A stretch of DNA of 64,000 nucleotides from Clusia tigrina. Taxonomy: Eukaryota; Arthropoda; Insecta; Diptera; Clusiidae. This document shows, in pieces, positions 10,236 to 22,011 of this stretch. A model generated the notes under the pieces. The model saw only the letters and a list, made by a program, of their open reading frames with translations, was not told the origin of the DNA and did no database searches. The position numbers were made by a program, and so were the translations under genes. Position 1 is the first letter of the stretch. Each line of letters starts with the position of its first letter. The stretch lies in NCBI GenBank assembly GCA_920105625.2, contig OV050030.1, positions 177,211,315-177,275,314 on the forward strand. The letters are read 5' to 3'.

Positions 10236-11411
10236 CTAGCAGGATATCAAGGGTTTCGGCGCTTGAGTGAGTCCAGCTGCCATCTGGTTTTTGGATACAG
10301 TCAAGGGCTTTGTTAGAGGAGTGGAGAATTTTACGAAGACGGCTAGCCTTGGACGTCGATTCAATGCTTTCGCAAAATTCCCTCCATGACGCTTCCCTCG
10401 CCTAATGGCGTATTTCAACTCTTTTTGTTTATTTTTGAAAGGGGCCCACTCAGCTGTAACTTTAGCTTTGTTGAAAAGCATTCTACAAGTTTTGCGAAGA
10501 CTTGCAATTTCCGAGTTCCACCACGGAGGTTTAGGTTTGCCCCGTGGTTCGGGAGTGATGCAAGAAATATGAGTGGCTTTTTTAAAAGCTGTGGTCAGAT
10601 CGTCGACCGCCCGATCAATGTCGGGACAGTTGTGGATAATAGGGGGAGTCGTTGCTAAGCATGACCCCAGTTTGAGCCGGAAAAGAGGCCAGTTCGTGTT
10701 TTTTCTATTGACTGGTTTAAGAGATTCTGTATTGTCTGTAGTCTCCCTCAAGTCAATGTCAAAGATGATATAGCAGTTGTCCGAAAAGGAGCATTCCTGT
10801 GAGACGAACCAATTGCTGATCATGTTGGAGTAGTTATCGCTGACGAGGGTGATGTCAAGCACTTCCTTCCTTACGGATGTAAGGAAGGTCGGCTCATTTC
10901 CCCGGTTAGCAATGCCTAAGTTATTTGAAATGATAAAGTCGAAAAGACACTCACCTCGATCATTTGTGCCGGAGCTGCCCCATATTTCGTGATGGGCATT
11001 GGCATCGGCGCCGATAATTACCGGAATCTGTTTCTGGTGGGCTACAGCAACCATTTGCTTCAGTATGTCTGGTGGCGGGGAGTCGCCATAGTCATGAGCC
11101 ATGTAGTTCGAAGAGATCCAGAAAGTCCGTGGACCCATTTCAATGACCATGGCAACATTGTCTTTGTCACTGAATCTAGGGAGTAAAAGACCGTTAACGC
11201 TGTTTTTTACCAGAATGCAGGATCTTGGTTTACCTTGATCCTCGATATATACCATACGATATCCGTATGCATTGAGTCCAGAAACCCGGTCATTTATGAC
11301 CCAAAGTTCTTGGACGAGAATGAGCTCCTCCCCTATATCCGAGAGGCGGAGAAGCAGGGCTGCCGAGGCAGTTTTCGAATGCTGAAGGTTAATCTGTAGT
11401 ACCTTCAGCAT
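10236..11411 (-). pseudogene. Endonuclease domain of LOA-type ORF2
   Basis: Open frame of 391 codons starting MLKVLQINLQHSKTASA, the typical start of R1/LOA-type ORF2. Endonuclease landmarks in order: ELILVQELWV (catalytic Glu, residues about 30-37), ISSNYMAHD, PVIIGADANAHHEIWGS (GADAN block, about 130-146), CLFDFIISNNLGIANRG, LDITLVSD and SFSDNCYIIFDID (the usual SDH is SDN here). A basic linker with PPWWNSEIASLRKTCRMLF follows (about 295-315), shared by related elements. The start codon lies inside the ORF1 stop region and inside an 11-bp inverted repeat. The frame breaks at its C-terminus before the reverse transcriptase. Confidence 0.9.
11379..11411 (-). promoter_or_regulatory. Inverted repeat over the ORF1 stop / ORF2 start
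   Basis: Perfect 11-bp arms (11379-11389 and 11401-11411) around an 11-nt loop. The ORF2 start codon is the first three bases of one arm, and the ORF1 stop codon (11391-11389) touches the other. It could fold in the mRNA and affect reinitiation; that role is inference. Confidence 0.5.
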
Positions 11412-12871
11412 TGTCTGGAAGAGTGATTATAGTGGAATTCAACTCCTCCTCTTCGGACATTGGAGAGATGTATCCACCAGCCGCATCCGTGTCCATGTGG
11501 TCGAAGAATTCTCCGACCAGTTCGGAAGTTGAGAAGCGGCTGCTTCTGGTTGTAACGGAGCACATACTCTCATTGTCACTACCCGACAAAGGGGTGAGAG
11601 CCGGGCCCGAGCAGCTAGGCACTTTGGCAGCGGCTTGTGGGACAGCACCAGCTGGGGGAGGCTGTTGGGGGGCTTGGGCATCGCACTTGTAGATGCGGAG
11701 AGTGATGGCTCCAAAGCCATAATTAATCACCCCCTCGCGGGAGTTGATGGGAACAAGGGATTGCTCGTTCAAAATGATGGTGACCTCACGCAAAGTGCCT
11801 TTGGGGTCACCAACTTTCGCGACCTTCCAGCCATCGGTGGGAAGATCGGTGTTGCTGAGCTTGAGGATCTTTAAGATTGCCTCGGGCTCAGAGGGCTCGG
11901 CAGGAAGCCATGTTTTGGAGCGAGGGCGTTGGGAACCTGGTCCAAAGGTACAGCGTTGAGCTGTGCACCCGGCCATATCTCACCTACCCTATTGATCGCT
12001 ACCTTGTATAGATCCGCCGAGCGTTGGTCCGAGCAAGATACGATCTTAATATGTCCTTGATACCACCCTGCGTCACGGCAGCTGGGTGAAGGACCAGGGT
12101 TGAGGGACATAACCTCAACGAATATTGGTAACAGTGCCATTTCGACCTGTCTCCAATTGGCAGGAGTAATGGTCCCATCGGCATTGGCAGAGTCGACCAC
12201 AGCCCATGTGAGGCTCTCTTTCACAATCTCGGTTTGGAGAGCTTAGGCTTGGGAGTTACGCGCTTAGGGATGCTTTGGGTGGATTGGCCCGGGCGATCGG
12301 CTGATCTCTGCCTCTTGGGGTTACCGGCTGTTTGTGCAGTGGAGGAGTGGACACGCACATCAGCGTGTGCTTTTGCCCACTCAAGCTTGCCCTTGTCGTA
12401 TTCTGACAGTTGAGATGGTTCTGAAGCGTTGAGCCTCGTCAAAATACGGTAAGCCGCTCTACGCGCCCTGTACGCCCTTGTACTCGGGTTCACGTTGGTA
12501 GGTGCACCTGAAGGAGGAGCGGTACGGGGAGCAGTTACCATCGACTTGTGAGGCAATATCGAGGCGTTTGCTGAAGAGGGCTTAGGCGGAGCGACTGCTG
12601 CTGGTTTGTGAGTCAATACCCTAGCAGCCGCTGAAGTGCCTGGGGACAGCGAAGAGCTCTTGGGTGGCTTATTAGCCGAAGCTGTGGTGCTTGTTGAAGG
12701 GGCAGTGCTTATGCTGCTTGTCTTCGAACCAAGGGCGGGGGTGTTGCTGGTGGGCATTTGCCTAGCCAGGGTTTTGCGCGTCCCTGAGGGGATATGCGCG
12801 GAAATTTTGTTTGTGTTTGTGTTTGTGCTTTTATTTTTTGTTGTGTCCAGGCAATAAGGGTCCCCACTCAA
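11389..12871 (-). pseudogene. ORF1 (DUF4780-type) of LOA-type element
   Basis: Three minus-strand frames form one ORF1. 12871-12221 (216 codons) is a Ser/Thr/Pro/Ala-rich basic leader ending in a block with RARRAAYRILTRLN and YDKGKLEWAKAHADV. 12224-11871 begins KESLTWAVVDSANADGTITPANWRQVEMAL and contains WYQGHIKIVSC. 11976-11389 continues with DGWKVAKVGDPKGT, VTIILNEQSLVPINSR and VINYGFGAITLRIY, then an acidic Ser-rich tail. The middle and third parts match the DUF4780 nucleic-acid-binding domain of LOA-clade ORF1 proteins, which coat element RNA. Single-base frameshifts lie near 12222 and between 11870 and 11976. Confidence 0.8.
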
Positions 12872-13129
12872 AGCCGCTATCTCAGTCCGAACGTGTGGTC
12901 ACTAAATATGGTCCCATGGTTATCTGTGCAAGCAGGGAGGCCATGCGAGGGTTGGCACAAGCCCTTATGGGGCCAAGTGCTCAGAGCCAGAACAGTGCTA
13001 ATCGGGAGTTCCACTCAACCGAACCCACACTACCGACCTAACGGTAACAGACGTCGAACGTACTTTGAGGCCTGCCAAGGTGTCGTCATGAGTGTCGTGC
13101 TAATTAAAAATTTTATAAAATTGTAATAA

Positions 13130-16100
13130 AAGTACACAAATTTCGAGTGAAAACTTTGTACGGACAACCCCGTACTTTTGCCATCCATTGCGTCGAATGA
13201 CCCACCATCGCTGTTTAGAGATCTCAAATTGCTTCCATTATTTTCTCTGTAATATGTTTATCTTCAATTACAAATTTATAAACAATTCATAATTATAACT
13301 CACTGCTTCTGAAATTACACTTTTTAATAATGTATTCAATCACTATTTCACTCTTTTAAAACCAAATATTAAATATTTTATTTTTCGATTAAGGCACTGG
13401 GCGCCAGAATTGAGAATGGTGAACTTTTTCTTCGAGCTCGACCTGGGTTACATATTACGATTATTTTTCTAAATTGGTTGTTAAGAATTTTATTGTGAGA
13501 TTCAATTGTTTGATTTTTATATAGTTTTTTGATAAATTCTGAAGCAATATTTAACTAAATGAAGTCAACGTATTTCATTAAATGTTTCTTGCAATACTAT
13601 AGTATTAAAATTATACTATATTTGTTTGTATTGCTTCCATACACGGCACTGAGCGAATTTTGTATGACTTTTGACGTGTTGAGTAATTCAATATAGATAG
13701 GATTTTGTACGCTACATGGTATTTGTTATAATTTAGCTAATTGGGTGTTTGTAAAATTAATTCGTAATAATAATAAATAAAATAACGTAATTATATAAAC
13801 TATCAAATCTATTTATATGAAAATTAGTAATTGAAATAATACTGAATACATTGTTAAATGTAGACATTCTTTCGCAGGAGCATTATATATACATTTTCAT
13901 TCACAAAATTCCGCAGAATTCATATATTTAAATACTGCTTTCTGCTTTGGAATTTCATAATTAGACTAATACATTGCAATTTGCCTGGAATATTGTGGTG
14001 GATCCGTTGTATTTAATATAAGAGTGTCAGTGGAGCTATAACAAGATGAACGCGAGTGACGGGCTAAATTTATAACATTGCGCGGGGGCTAGCGCAGATT
14101 TCGTTGGCGAATAAATCAGCCCAAATATGAGAAAGAATGATAGCGATACCGCCAGCTTGATTTTCAATATAAAATTTATTTAATAAAATTCATTGGTATT
14201 TATACCCAAAAATCATTACCTTAAAGTTATTGCTTATATAATTATTCTTATTCAGAAGCGAACCGAAATCATATTTTCTTGTAAATTGTTATTGTATCTA
14301 AAATGCATAATTGCATTTTTGCACAATTGCAATTTCACAAATATTTAGTAACAGCGAGCCGTTGGTACTCGTATGCCAGTGTGAAGGCATAGTCGACAAG
14401 TATGCTTCACTAACTGGTGTATGTATGTTAGCATACGAAAGATAATGATTAGAGCGGTATTAGTGAATGGTGAGATCCACTACAATATATTTTATATTCA
14501 TAAGATTTTTAGCTATGAATTGTAATGAAAATGCCCTCAAAAATAATTGTTTCAAAACAAAAACCACGTATATAACATTTATTTTATTAAATATAGGTAC
14601 AGAATTGTGTTTCTTTTTTTCTTTTATATTTATTACTAAACATTTAAAGTTTCATAGTTTAACAATATTTTCTTTAATTTTTTGTACTCTTGTTGGCATT
14701 AACTACATTAAAAAGAATAAACTAGCCAAACAAATTATAAATTAATATAAGAATTAAATAATAGTTTTAATAAATTTATCTGATTAGCATATAGAGTAGT
14801 GTACCTAATAATAATCAAAATTATTAACAGAAAAATTATTCACTAAATTGAATTTGGTACTTTTTGGAGTGAGAATAGTGTTAAAATATCTACGAACGAC
14901 AACCTCAAATAGTGCTTTTTCCAAAACTCACCAGTTTGTTTACATCCAGTGGAGAATGAAAAATTGGTTTGTATACGTCCAGTGGGGGAAAAATTGCCAG
15001 CAATACAATTGTATTATGTGAATGGATATGTAAGATTCATTTTCTCTGCACGTATAGTGTATGTGAATTTATTGTGCTTGTTGTACACGTATCCCATATG
15101 TGGGTTGCCATGTTTGTTTAAAGTGGTGAGTAAAAAACACCTGTTTTTTTACAAAATTTTTGCTGGTCTAAAATCAAGAAAATATTTTATTGAAAATATT
15201 ATTTCGTATTGTAGAAAATATTATTAGTAGTGTTACAAATAGTGGATGTGTCAAAGCAAATACTCGCGCACATGAAACGCACTCAATTATGTTATTTCGA
15301 AGCATTGCGGACTCTGGACTAAGAAAATGTGCAAATAATGTAAAAACCAGTACATTAAAAAAGTGTATTTAATAAATACTTGAATTCTTAATTATTCTTA
15401 ATCTTTTCAAACTGTTTATTAATTGGATGGCAGTTTGCAAGATGACGTGGGGAAAAAACCATGAGATATATTCAGCCTATATTCACACATGTATATACAT
15501 TTAGTTTTCTACACTGCATATACTAATGATAAAGGAAGTGACTAGAATAAGTTATAATTGTTTTGGTGGGGTTTTGAAAAAACTGTTAATTATAGTAAAA
15601 TGGTTTTATTACAATAATTTATTAAGAGCAAAAATAATCGAAACACATTGCAATCGCAAACAAAAATCCCTAGACGCTGCTGCAATAAATGCAATTATTA
15701 TGGAGTTTCGGATGAACATCAATACAAAATATATATGACCTACCTCAATTTTAAGTTTTCGTTGTTTGGAACGCATATTATATCCAACACATCCAACGGC
15801 GCACTTCCTCGTATACGGCATTACTGTAATAATCTAAAAATGAAATATATTAATTGAAAAATATAAAATATAAATCAATATTTCAAAAAAATTACTTTCT
15901 TTGTATATCCGAGTTCCTTCAAAGAATAATTTTTACATTCAATAAATGTAAATATTGCAAATGAAATGTGGTGAAATATTTGGAAATCACCATGACCAGT
16001 GTTGCATTAAAGTGGATTTAAAATGAATATTAAGAATGGTTTTACATTATTTATACTGCAAGTTTCTTGCTAACACCTAAAACCAAACTAAAAATCCATT

Positions 16101-17085
16101 ATTATTGTTATTTTTAATAGTTTATTAAATAACTAAATTCGAAAAATATACTTAAGACTAGGATTAGGAAGACTATAGGATTTCGGCCTTAAATTGTGTT
16201 GTAACTCAAATTTGATATATCATGCCACATAATTTTAAGATGTTCACAACAATGTACATGTTTATACCCTTTACCTTTAAAAAATGTAAATACAGCTAAG
16301 ATTGATCATAAGTTGAGGCGCTTTTTTGATGGTATGGCAAAAGTTGGTTTGAGATTGTCTTTGTGTTGCATAGTTAGCATAATGGCATGTTTCTTCTATC
16401 CTGGTAACTATGTTCCATTCTTAATGTCAAGTAATTGTTTGCAAAATAAAAAATGTAATGAAATTTTCACTTTAATATTGATTTGACGAATGAAAGAGCA
16501 AAGGGACACTCAGCTTAGACCTAGGAGCAGAGGGAGACGAAAATTAAGAAATTGCCGGTCAAAAGAGAATTAAACCTTTTTACAGTATTCTCAAAAATAA
16601 CAGACAGTTACAATAATCTCAGAAAAATCTTCAAAATAGGTGAAAAATACAGCTAAACGAATTAAGTTAACGGCTTTATGCTTTTAATTAAACAGAGATA
16701 GTGTTTCTTTCTTTAATAATGACGAAAACCATTTTTGAGATTGTCGAATTAATTTTTTTACTTAAACACAACTGCAATATTTGGATTGTGGATCTTGACG
16801 GTTCATTGACCATGAGAAATTATCAAAAAAATTTTATGTTTTCAGTTATTTTAAAGAGTTAAAGGGGGTGCACTGTATTTTTTCCACTACATATATCAAT
16901 TTTAAAACCTCCTCACACTAGCAGAACTCGCACAAATACATTCATGTCAACTGTCTATTCTATATGTTCTTTGGTTAAATGCTGGCTTTTTAACTGCTTC
17001 TGATGCACTTGAAGCGTAGGCGCTGTGAGAATGCAAGCTGAGAGATTTAAATCTCTAAGAATTACTAAGAATAACTCTCTATTCA
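13130..17085. other. AT-rich intergenic DNA, nothing recognised
   Basis: About 4 kb of AT-rich sequence with only short chance-like frames on both strands (for example 14467-14745 and 14949-15227, which are lysine, phenylalanine and isoleucine rich). I see no RNA gene, transposase motif, LTR pair or simple repeat of note. Confidence 0.5.
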
Positions 17086-17089
17086 AAAT

Positions 17090-17256
17090 TGTTGGTTTTG
17101 AATAAGTTTATTGTACATATAAAATGTGGAATTCACCAATAATGTGTGTGTTCTGTTACAAGTTAAAAAAAGGAATGAAAAATGAAATGAGAGAGCTTAA
17201 CTAGAGCAACATACACATTGTTAAAGCAAAAAGAAGGGTGCCATCAAGTTTCAACA
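17090..17256 (-). repeat. 3' LTR of the Copia element
   Basis: 167 bp. On the minus strand it starts TGTTGAAAC and ends CCAACA, and aligns over its whole length with 19947-20113 with scattered substitutions. A GAGGCGGCG run directly precedes it on the minus strand, as a polypurine-like tract. Confidence 0.9.
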
Positions 17257-17559
17257 CGCCGCCTCAACGTGGATGTCACCTTACAAATAAAATTCATTAA
17301 TTTAACAAAGTTATTGTGTTTTACCAGACAGATTCTTTGTTAGAATATCTGCTACCATATTGGTTGGACAGTACTGCAACGTTATCTCATTGTTCTGGAT
17401 AACTTATCTGATGTGATGGTACCTGATATCCACATATTTATTTCTTTTGTGAAATACTCCATTCGTTGCTAGTTTCTGTGTACCCTGGTTATCTGAAGCG
17501 TAATTGGATCATTCTTCAAATTAACTCCATTAAAAATCTTCGCAGGTATACTGCCTATT

Positions 17560-18092
17560 TTGCTGCATCAGAAGTTGCAATGTACTCCGCTTCAGTGCTG
17601 CTGAGTGCAACAGCCTTCTGCTTTTTTGACCCCGATGTTATCAATTGGCGTGTTTTGATGACGTCCGTTATAAACCAATTTGTATTTCTCCGTGGATTTG
17701 AGATAACGAAGGATATGCTTAACTGCCATTAAATGCTGATTCGAATGAAATTGCGCCATTTTTGAGACGGAATCTAATATATCCGGCCTTGTAGTTATGG
17801 CCAAATATACGTCCACATATACTGCCACCAATACTAAGTTTCCATTTCTCTTCACTTGGTAAAGACATGGATCACCATCAAATGGTTCAAAACCAATGTT
17901 CCTTAGCACACTATCCAGCTTGGTGTTCTCTGCCGGATTGCTTCAAGCCATACAATGCTTTATTAAGTCGTAGCACTTTATTTGGTTTACCTTTGTTATC
18001 GAAACATTTTGGTTGTCGCATATATATATTTCATCGTGTAAATCAATATTGAGGTCCGCCGTATTGACATCAATTTGATGGAGATACATTTC
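17560..18092 (-). pseudogene. Copia reverse transcriptase / RNase H remnant
   Basis: Broken frames after 18092 include a match to YGLKQ-type sequence. The frame 17909-17592 reads LRNIGFEPFDGDPCLYQV, then LVAVYVDVYLAITTRPDIL: the YVDD active-site box reads YVDV, a lost catalytic Asp. It then runs into FHSNQHLMAVKHILRYLKST, which normally lies some 60 residues later, so the stretch between is deleted. RNase H traces follow to about 17500. Confidence 0.75.
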
Positions 18093-18640
18093 CTATTCTA
18101 CAGCTAACGACAATAAAATCCTTATAGTAGAATACCTCGCTACCGGTGAATAAGTTTCATTATAATCAATTCCGTACCGTTGAGAGCAGCCTTTAGCCAT
18201 TTCCACTAATGTCCTATTGGCACGTTCAGCAACACCATTTTGCTGAGGTGTATATGGTACGCTTAGCTGCCTGGTTATGCCCTCTTGTTTTAAATATGTT
18301 CCAAATTGCGCATTAACATATTTCAGCCGGTTATCTGTACGCAAGGTTTTAACTTTACAGCCAGTTTGGCGTTCAGCTTGCAATTAGCAATACATATTTG
18401 AATTTTTCAAAGCCTTCGTTTTTTGTCTTCATTGTATATAAATAGATTTTTCTTGATTTGCCATCAATGAATGTTATGAAGTATCTCGCTCCACCAACTG
18501 ATTTTACCCTGAAGGGACCGCAGACATCCATATGGACTAACTCCAGCAAACTTTCCGAAACATACTCAGTATGTTTTGGAAATGGTAGTGCATGTATTTT
18601 GCTGAGCATTCATGTCTTGCAATTATTACAATTTTCGCTG
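18093..18640 (-). pseudogene. Copia integrase and start of reverse transcriptase
   Basis: The frame 18609-18373 has HMDVCGPFRVKSVGGARYF (first catalytic Asp) and ITFIDGKSRKIYLY. The frame 18383-18093 has KTLRTDNRLKYVN (second Asp), YTPQQNGVAERANRTLVEMA (catalytic Glu), then jumps directly to YNETYSPVARYSTIRILLSL, the beginning of the Copia reverse transcriptase. The integrase C-terminal domain between them is missing, so a deletion fused the two. Confidence 0.85.
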
Positions 18641-18905
18641 ATAATATTCATGCCACTCACCATATTCTTCTTAGACAATTCGCATAAGCTTTTATAGTTA
18701 AGGTGGCCAAATCTGTTGTGCCATACTTCATTCACATTGTTACAAGCGATGAACTTTTCACTTGATTTCCGTATTACACACAAGTTTTTTGTCTGCCCGC
18801 CTGCAACACAACTTCTCCATCTTGTTGACGAACAACTACTTTATGTGTGTCGAACTTGACTGGCAGACCTCTGTCTACCACTTTGCTGATTAAAATAAAA
18901 TTTCC

Positions 18906-19139
18906 CTACAACTCAAGAGAATACAGTACATTTTCGAATTTTAAATTGAAATTTCTAAATTGATAATGTACACCACCTTTTCCTATCGCTATTATGTATT
19001 TGTTGCCTGCTAATTCTATCAGCTCATTGTGCTCTTCAAACCGTTCGAACATGCTCTTGTCATTGCACATGTGTGAAGTATCGCCGCTGTCCAAATACCA
19101 CATATATCTGCTGCCGCGCTGTTCTGCCGCTGCCAGCAT
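18906..19139 (-). pseudogene. Copia protease
   Basis: WYLDSGDTSHMCNDKSMF carries the aspartic protease DSG triplet, followed by the TSHMC signature of Copia proteases. IELAGNKYIIAIGKGGV follows. In the living element it cuts the polyprotein. The frame ends at 18906. Confidence 0.85.
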
Positions 19140-19865
19140 CGGCAGTGCTTGTTTTCTCGGTCCTCTCTGGGCAATTTTTTTCTGATCGCAAAATTTCCCG
19201 TTTCGCCACAGTTATAACATTTGCCTTTGAATACATATTTTTTGTTTCCATTCTTTTTCGTCGTCTGTACATTGAATGCTTGTTGTTGTTCACTGCATGC
19301 TTCGTCGACATTTATTACTTTTTGGCGTTCAGCTTCTTCGAGAATTTTTGCTTTAAAAACACTTAAACTTGATAAATTATCTCGTGTTTTCATTGCTACC
19401 ACGAAATTGTCAAATTTTTTACTCTAATTGCTCAGTAGCATGTTCACTAGCAGCTGTTCTATCCCCGTTTCTGCAAGCTTTACAGTAATCTCCGCGAATT
19501 CGTTTAAATGCATGGTCGCGTTAACACCCTCATTCATATGTAAAGTTAATAATCGCTTATTCAGGCACAGCTTTTGAATTGGTTGATAGGTAGATCGCAA
19601 TTTTTGCCACGCTTTTGCTGATGTTTGCGCATTCTTTATGTATCCCAACCGAGTTGGCTTCACACTCAGTATTATTGAAGCCAGCGCTTTCTCGTCATCC
19701 ACAGTCCATTTTTGGATTGCTTCTGCATCCCTCGCCGATTCCTTTTTAATGTCACCATTGGCCACTTGCCAAAAATCACTGTGTATGAGCACGCTGCGCA
19801 TTTTCATACACCAGCTGTCATAATTGGATTCACTTAGCTTTTCAATTTGGAAGCTGTTTATTTTA
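19019..19865 (-). pseudogene. Copia gag
   Basis: Starts near 19865 as NSFQIEKLSESNYDSW, without a clear ATG. The frame 19807-19424 has WTVDDEKALASIILSV, AKAWQKLRSTYQP and LTLHMNEGVNATMHLNEF, the Copia gag (UBN2-type) core. The second frame 19402-19019 carries the nucleocapsid knuckle CYNCGETGNFAIRK; the usual His and last Cys of the CCHC pattern are changed, so zinc binding is probably lost. A stop at about 19424 and a frame change near 19150 break the gene. Confidence 0.8.
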
Positions 19866-19932
19866 TATACAATATCCTCGTATATAAACTATTCACTAAA
19901 TTAAATTAAAAATTTTCGTTTGGGTTACGCTC

Positions 19933-19946
19933 CTGGGCCCATAACC
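19933..19946 (-). other. Primer binding site, initiator-Met half-tRNA type
   Basis: Directly next to the 5' LTR the minus strand reads GGTTATGGGCCCAG. It is complementary to the anticodon arm of insect initiator tRNA-Met (CTGGGCCCATAACC). Copia primes from such an internal tRNA fragment rather than from the CCA end. Confidence 0.85.
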
Positions 19947-20113
19947 TGTTCGTTTTGAGTAAGATTATTGTATATATAAAATGCGGAATACACCAGTAAG
20001 GTGTGTAGTCTGTTACAAGTTATAAAAAGGAATGAAAAATGAAATGATACAACTTAACTAGAGCAACATAAACGTAGTTAAAGCAAAAAGAAGGTTGCCA
20101 TCTAGTTTCAACA
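19947..20113 (-). repeat. 5' LTR of the Copia element
   Basis: 167 bp, TG...CA ends on the minus strand, partner of 17090-17256. The substitutions between the two show the insertion is old. Confidence 0.9.
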
Positions 20114-20118
20114 AAAAT

Positions 20119-20319
20119 AAATAAAATTATTTCATTGGAATTCACTTTGTAAGTGAAACGCGCTACAATTTAAATGCTAAAAATCTGCAGGCATAACTTT
20201 TTGTAAAATTTAATTGTAATTAATTAAATACCTATGTACCTATGAATCATCAGAACTAATTTTTACATTTCCCTGAAAATATGGGACATATTTTTTAAGT
20301 TTTATTTTTTTCTTCTAAA
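20119..20319. other. Short AT-rich spacer
   Basis: Between the Copia target duplication and the tail of the non-LTR remnant; nothing recognised. Confidence 0.5.
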
Positions 20320-21908
20320 ATTGTTTGCTTGATTTAAATTTATTTTTACAATGGTCTACAGACCACTATAGGACCATTGCGATACCACCACGTAACACTG
20401 CACCTCAATTGTTACTCGTGAAACCATTTGAAGCCCTAATAAAGCGCAGGATTTCTTTGACCTTCGCGCCGGACATTTCTGTAAGAGAGCTGAAAGCGTA
20501 TTTGCCTAAAGAGTCCACTCTGTTTCTAGCTAGACCTGGGCACCTACAGAAGATATGTTCCACAGTCTCCTCCTTCTCTTCATCCCCACAGCTTCTATAG
20601 TATTCATGAGAGAATAATGTTTAGATTTTTTTCTATCAAGGTCCACCCACATTAACCTAGTCGTTAAACAAATGCCTTCGTCTGCCCAAGACCTATTGCC
20701 CTCACGCACAACGTTATTTTTCAACATTATGTGTGGCAATTGTTATTCCAATCTCGAATCTGCCGCTACACAGAAGAAGGTTGGTACCCCGTGTGGCAAG
20801 CTCATCAGCCTTACAGTTCCCTTCAATATCCCTATGTCCCGGAACCCATATTGGGCATACGCCCAAAAGGTGCTGACGAGTTCATTGACTTGATGGCCGC
20901 GTGACTATCCGAGTAGATATTTATAATTGTGTTTGTTACGTTGTCTCTACTTAAGTAGATATTAACCTCCTGGCTAGGAACTCTGCTTGATAAACACTGC
21001 AATAGGCGGGGAGATGGAACGAAAGTTTCAGTCCCAGTTCTTATGAGAAAACTCCAAAGCCGACTCTATCGTCAGGCTTGGATCCGTCGGTGTAGAAATT
21101 TAGTTCCCCCCTTCTCCATGGCATGGGTGTTTGCCACTTCCTTCTAGTCGGAATATGTATCTTGAAGTGCCTATTAAAGTTGTGATTACATATAGAGTGG
21201 TAAATGCTGTGGATACAATTATTCCATGTATGCACGATAATCGAGTGGCCAGTCTGCCGATCCATAACACCGTGCATTTCAGCCTTATCGCTGATGCGGC
21301 GGCCAGTTGTTTCTCTACCAGATCTGGTGAAGGTAGGTTGAATATCACTTCTAATGCTTTAGTTGGGGTAGTCCTTAAAGCATCAGAAATGCGCAGAAAA
21401 GCTGCTCTCTGGACCTTGCTCAGAAGCTTCAAATAGCTTTGTTTCTGAGTGGCTGGACACCATACCAGTATTTCATATAACAATATAGGTCTGAACACAG
21501 AGACGTAAAGCCAGTGCATAATTCGTGGGGGCAGCCGCGAACTAGTTCTGACCGCTTTCTTATAAGTGTACAGAGCAATATTGTCCTTCCTAACTCTTTC
21601 CTCAAGTAAGGTTTCCAGGTAAGTTTCCTATCTAGTATTAGTCCCATATATTTGACCGTCTCCTTCATTTTCACACCTTTCTATATTAGCCGGGAGACCG
21701 TAGGAGGTATATTTTTTTTTCCGAGAAGAGAATTAATTCCATTTTATCGGGGTGTAGGGTTGTATCAATTTGGAGGGTTGAATCAATGTTGATAACGTGG
21801 GCCTTGCAAGATCGGCTTATGTATCGGTTGCAGATTTCATACAGTGTATGAATGCAATGATATGCTGTAGTATGAAAAGATACCTGTCGCAAAGCCGAAT
21901 ATCGCCCT
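20320..21908 (-). mobile_element. 5'-truncated LOA/R1-like non-LTR element
   Basis: Minus-strand C-terminal reverse transcriptase: 21892-21686 includes KMELILFSEKK, and 21674-21429 reads VKYMGLILDRKLTWKPYL. 21519-21100 follows with LYVSVFRPILLYEILVW and RTTPTKALEVIFNLP. RNase H follows with LNFYTDGSKPDDRVGFGVFS (about 21100-21040), and a C-terminal segment 20739-20530 has TRLMWVDLDRKKSKHY. Sequence on the 5' side ends abruptly at about 21908, against the 103-bp repeat of the Gypsy element. Several stops and frameshifts. The order and wording match the element at 7853-11411, but it is a different family. Confidence 0.75.
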
Positions 21909-22011
21909 CAGCAGAGTTTGTAACCGGCAGAGTTTGCCGTTAGTTACGATATTGGTTGGTGCTGTTCTTGACCAAACCTAGTCAAGAGCACCAAAAGAAA
22001 GAATAAGAAGT
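21909..22011. repeat. 103-bp direct repeat, left copy
   Basis: Starts CAGCAGAGTTTG and ends GAATAAGAAGT; matches 27865-27967 with few differences over exactly the same length. It contains CGGCA...TGCCG and TCTTGAC...GTCAAGA inverted repeats. It flanks the Gypsy remnant. Confidence 0.75.

Larger units (their letters stand above)
7673..13110 (-). mobile_element. Near full-length LOA-type non-LTR retrotransposon
   Basis: Minus-strand element of about 5.4 kb: GC-rich 5' leader (about 13110-12872), ORF1 (12871-11389), ORF2 with endonuclease, reverse transcriptase and RNase H (11411-7853), a 3' region, and a simple tail of about five CCTA units (7693-7673). ORF2 overlaps the end of ORF1 by 23 nt. 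LOA-clade elements are known for an ORF1 with a DUF4780-like domain, a C-terminal RNase H and microsatellite-like tails, all seen here. Only a handful of frameshifts and stops separate it from an intact copy. Confidence 0.8.
17090..20113 (-). mobile_element. Copia (Ty1/copia) LTR retrotransposon with internal deletions
   Basis: The 3.0-kb minus-strand element is flanked by 5-bp target duplications AAAAT (17085-17089 and 20114-20118). Order on the minus strand: 5' LTR, primer site, gag, protease, integrase, reverse transcriptase/RNase H remnant, 3' LTR. Integrase before reverse transcriptase is the defining Copia order. A complete Copia element is about 5 kb, so roughly 2 kb, mostly reverse transcriptase and RNase H, is missing. 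Confidence 0.9.

Noticed and set aside
14467..14745. 92-codon hydrophobic ORF
   Set aside because: Composition follows the AT-rich background (Phe, Ile, Lys, Asn); no motif.
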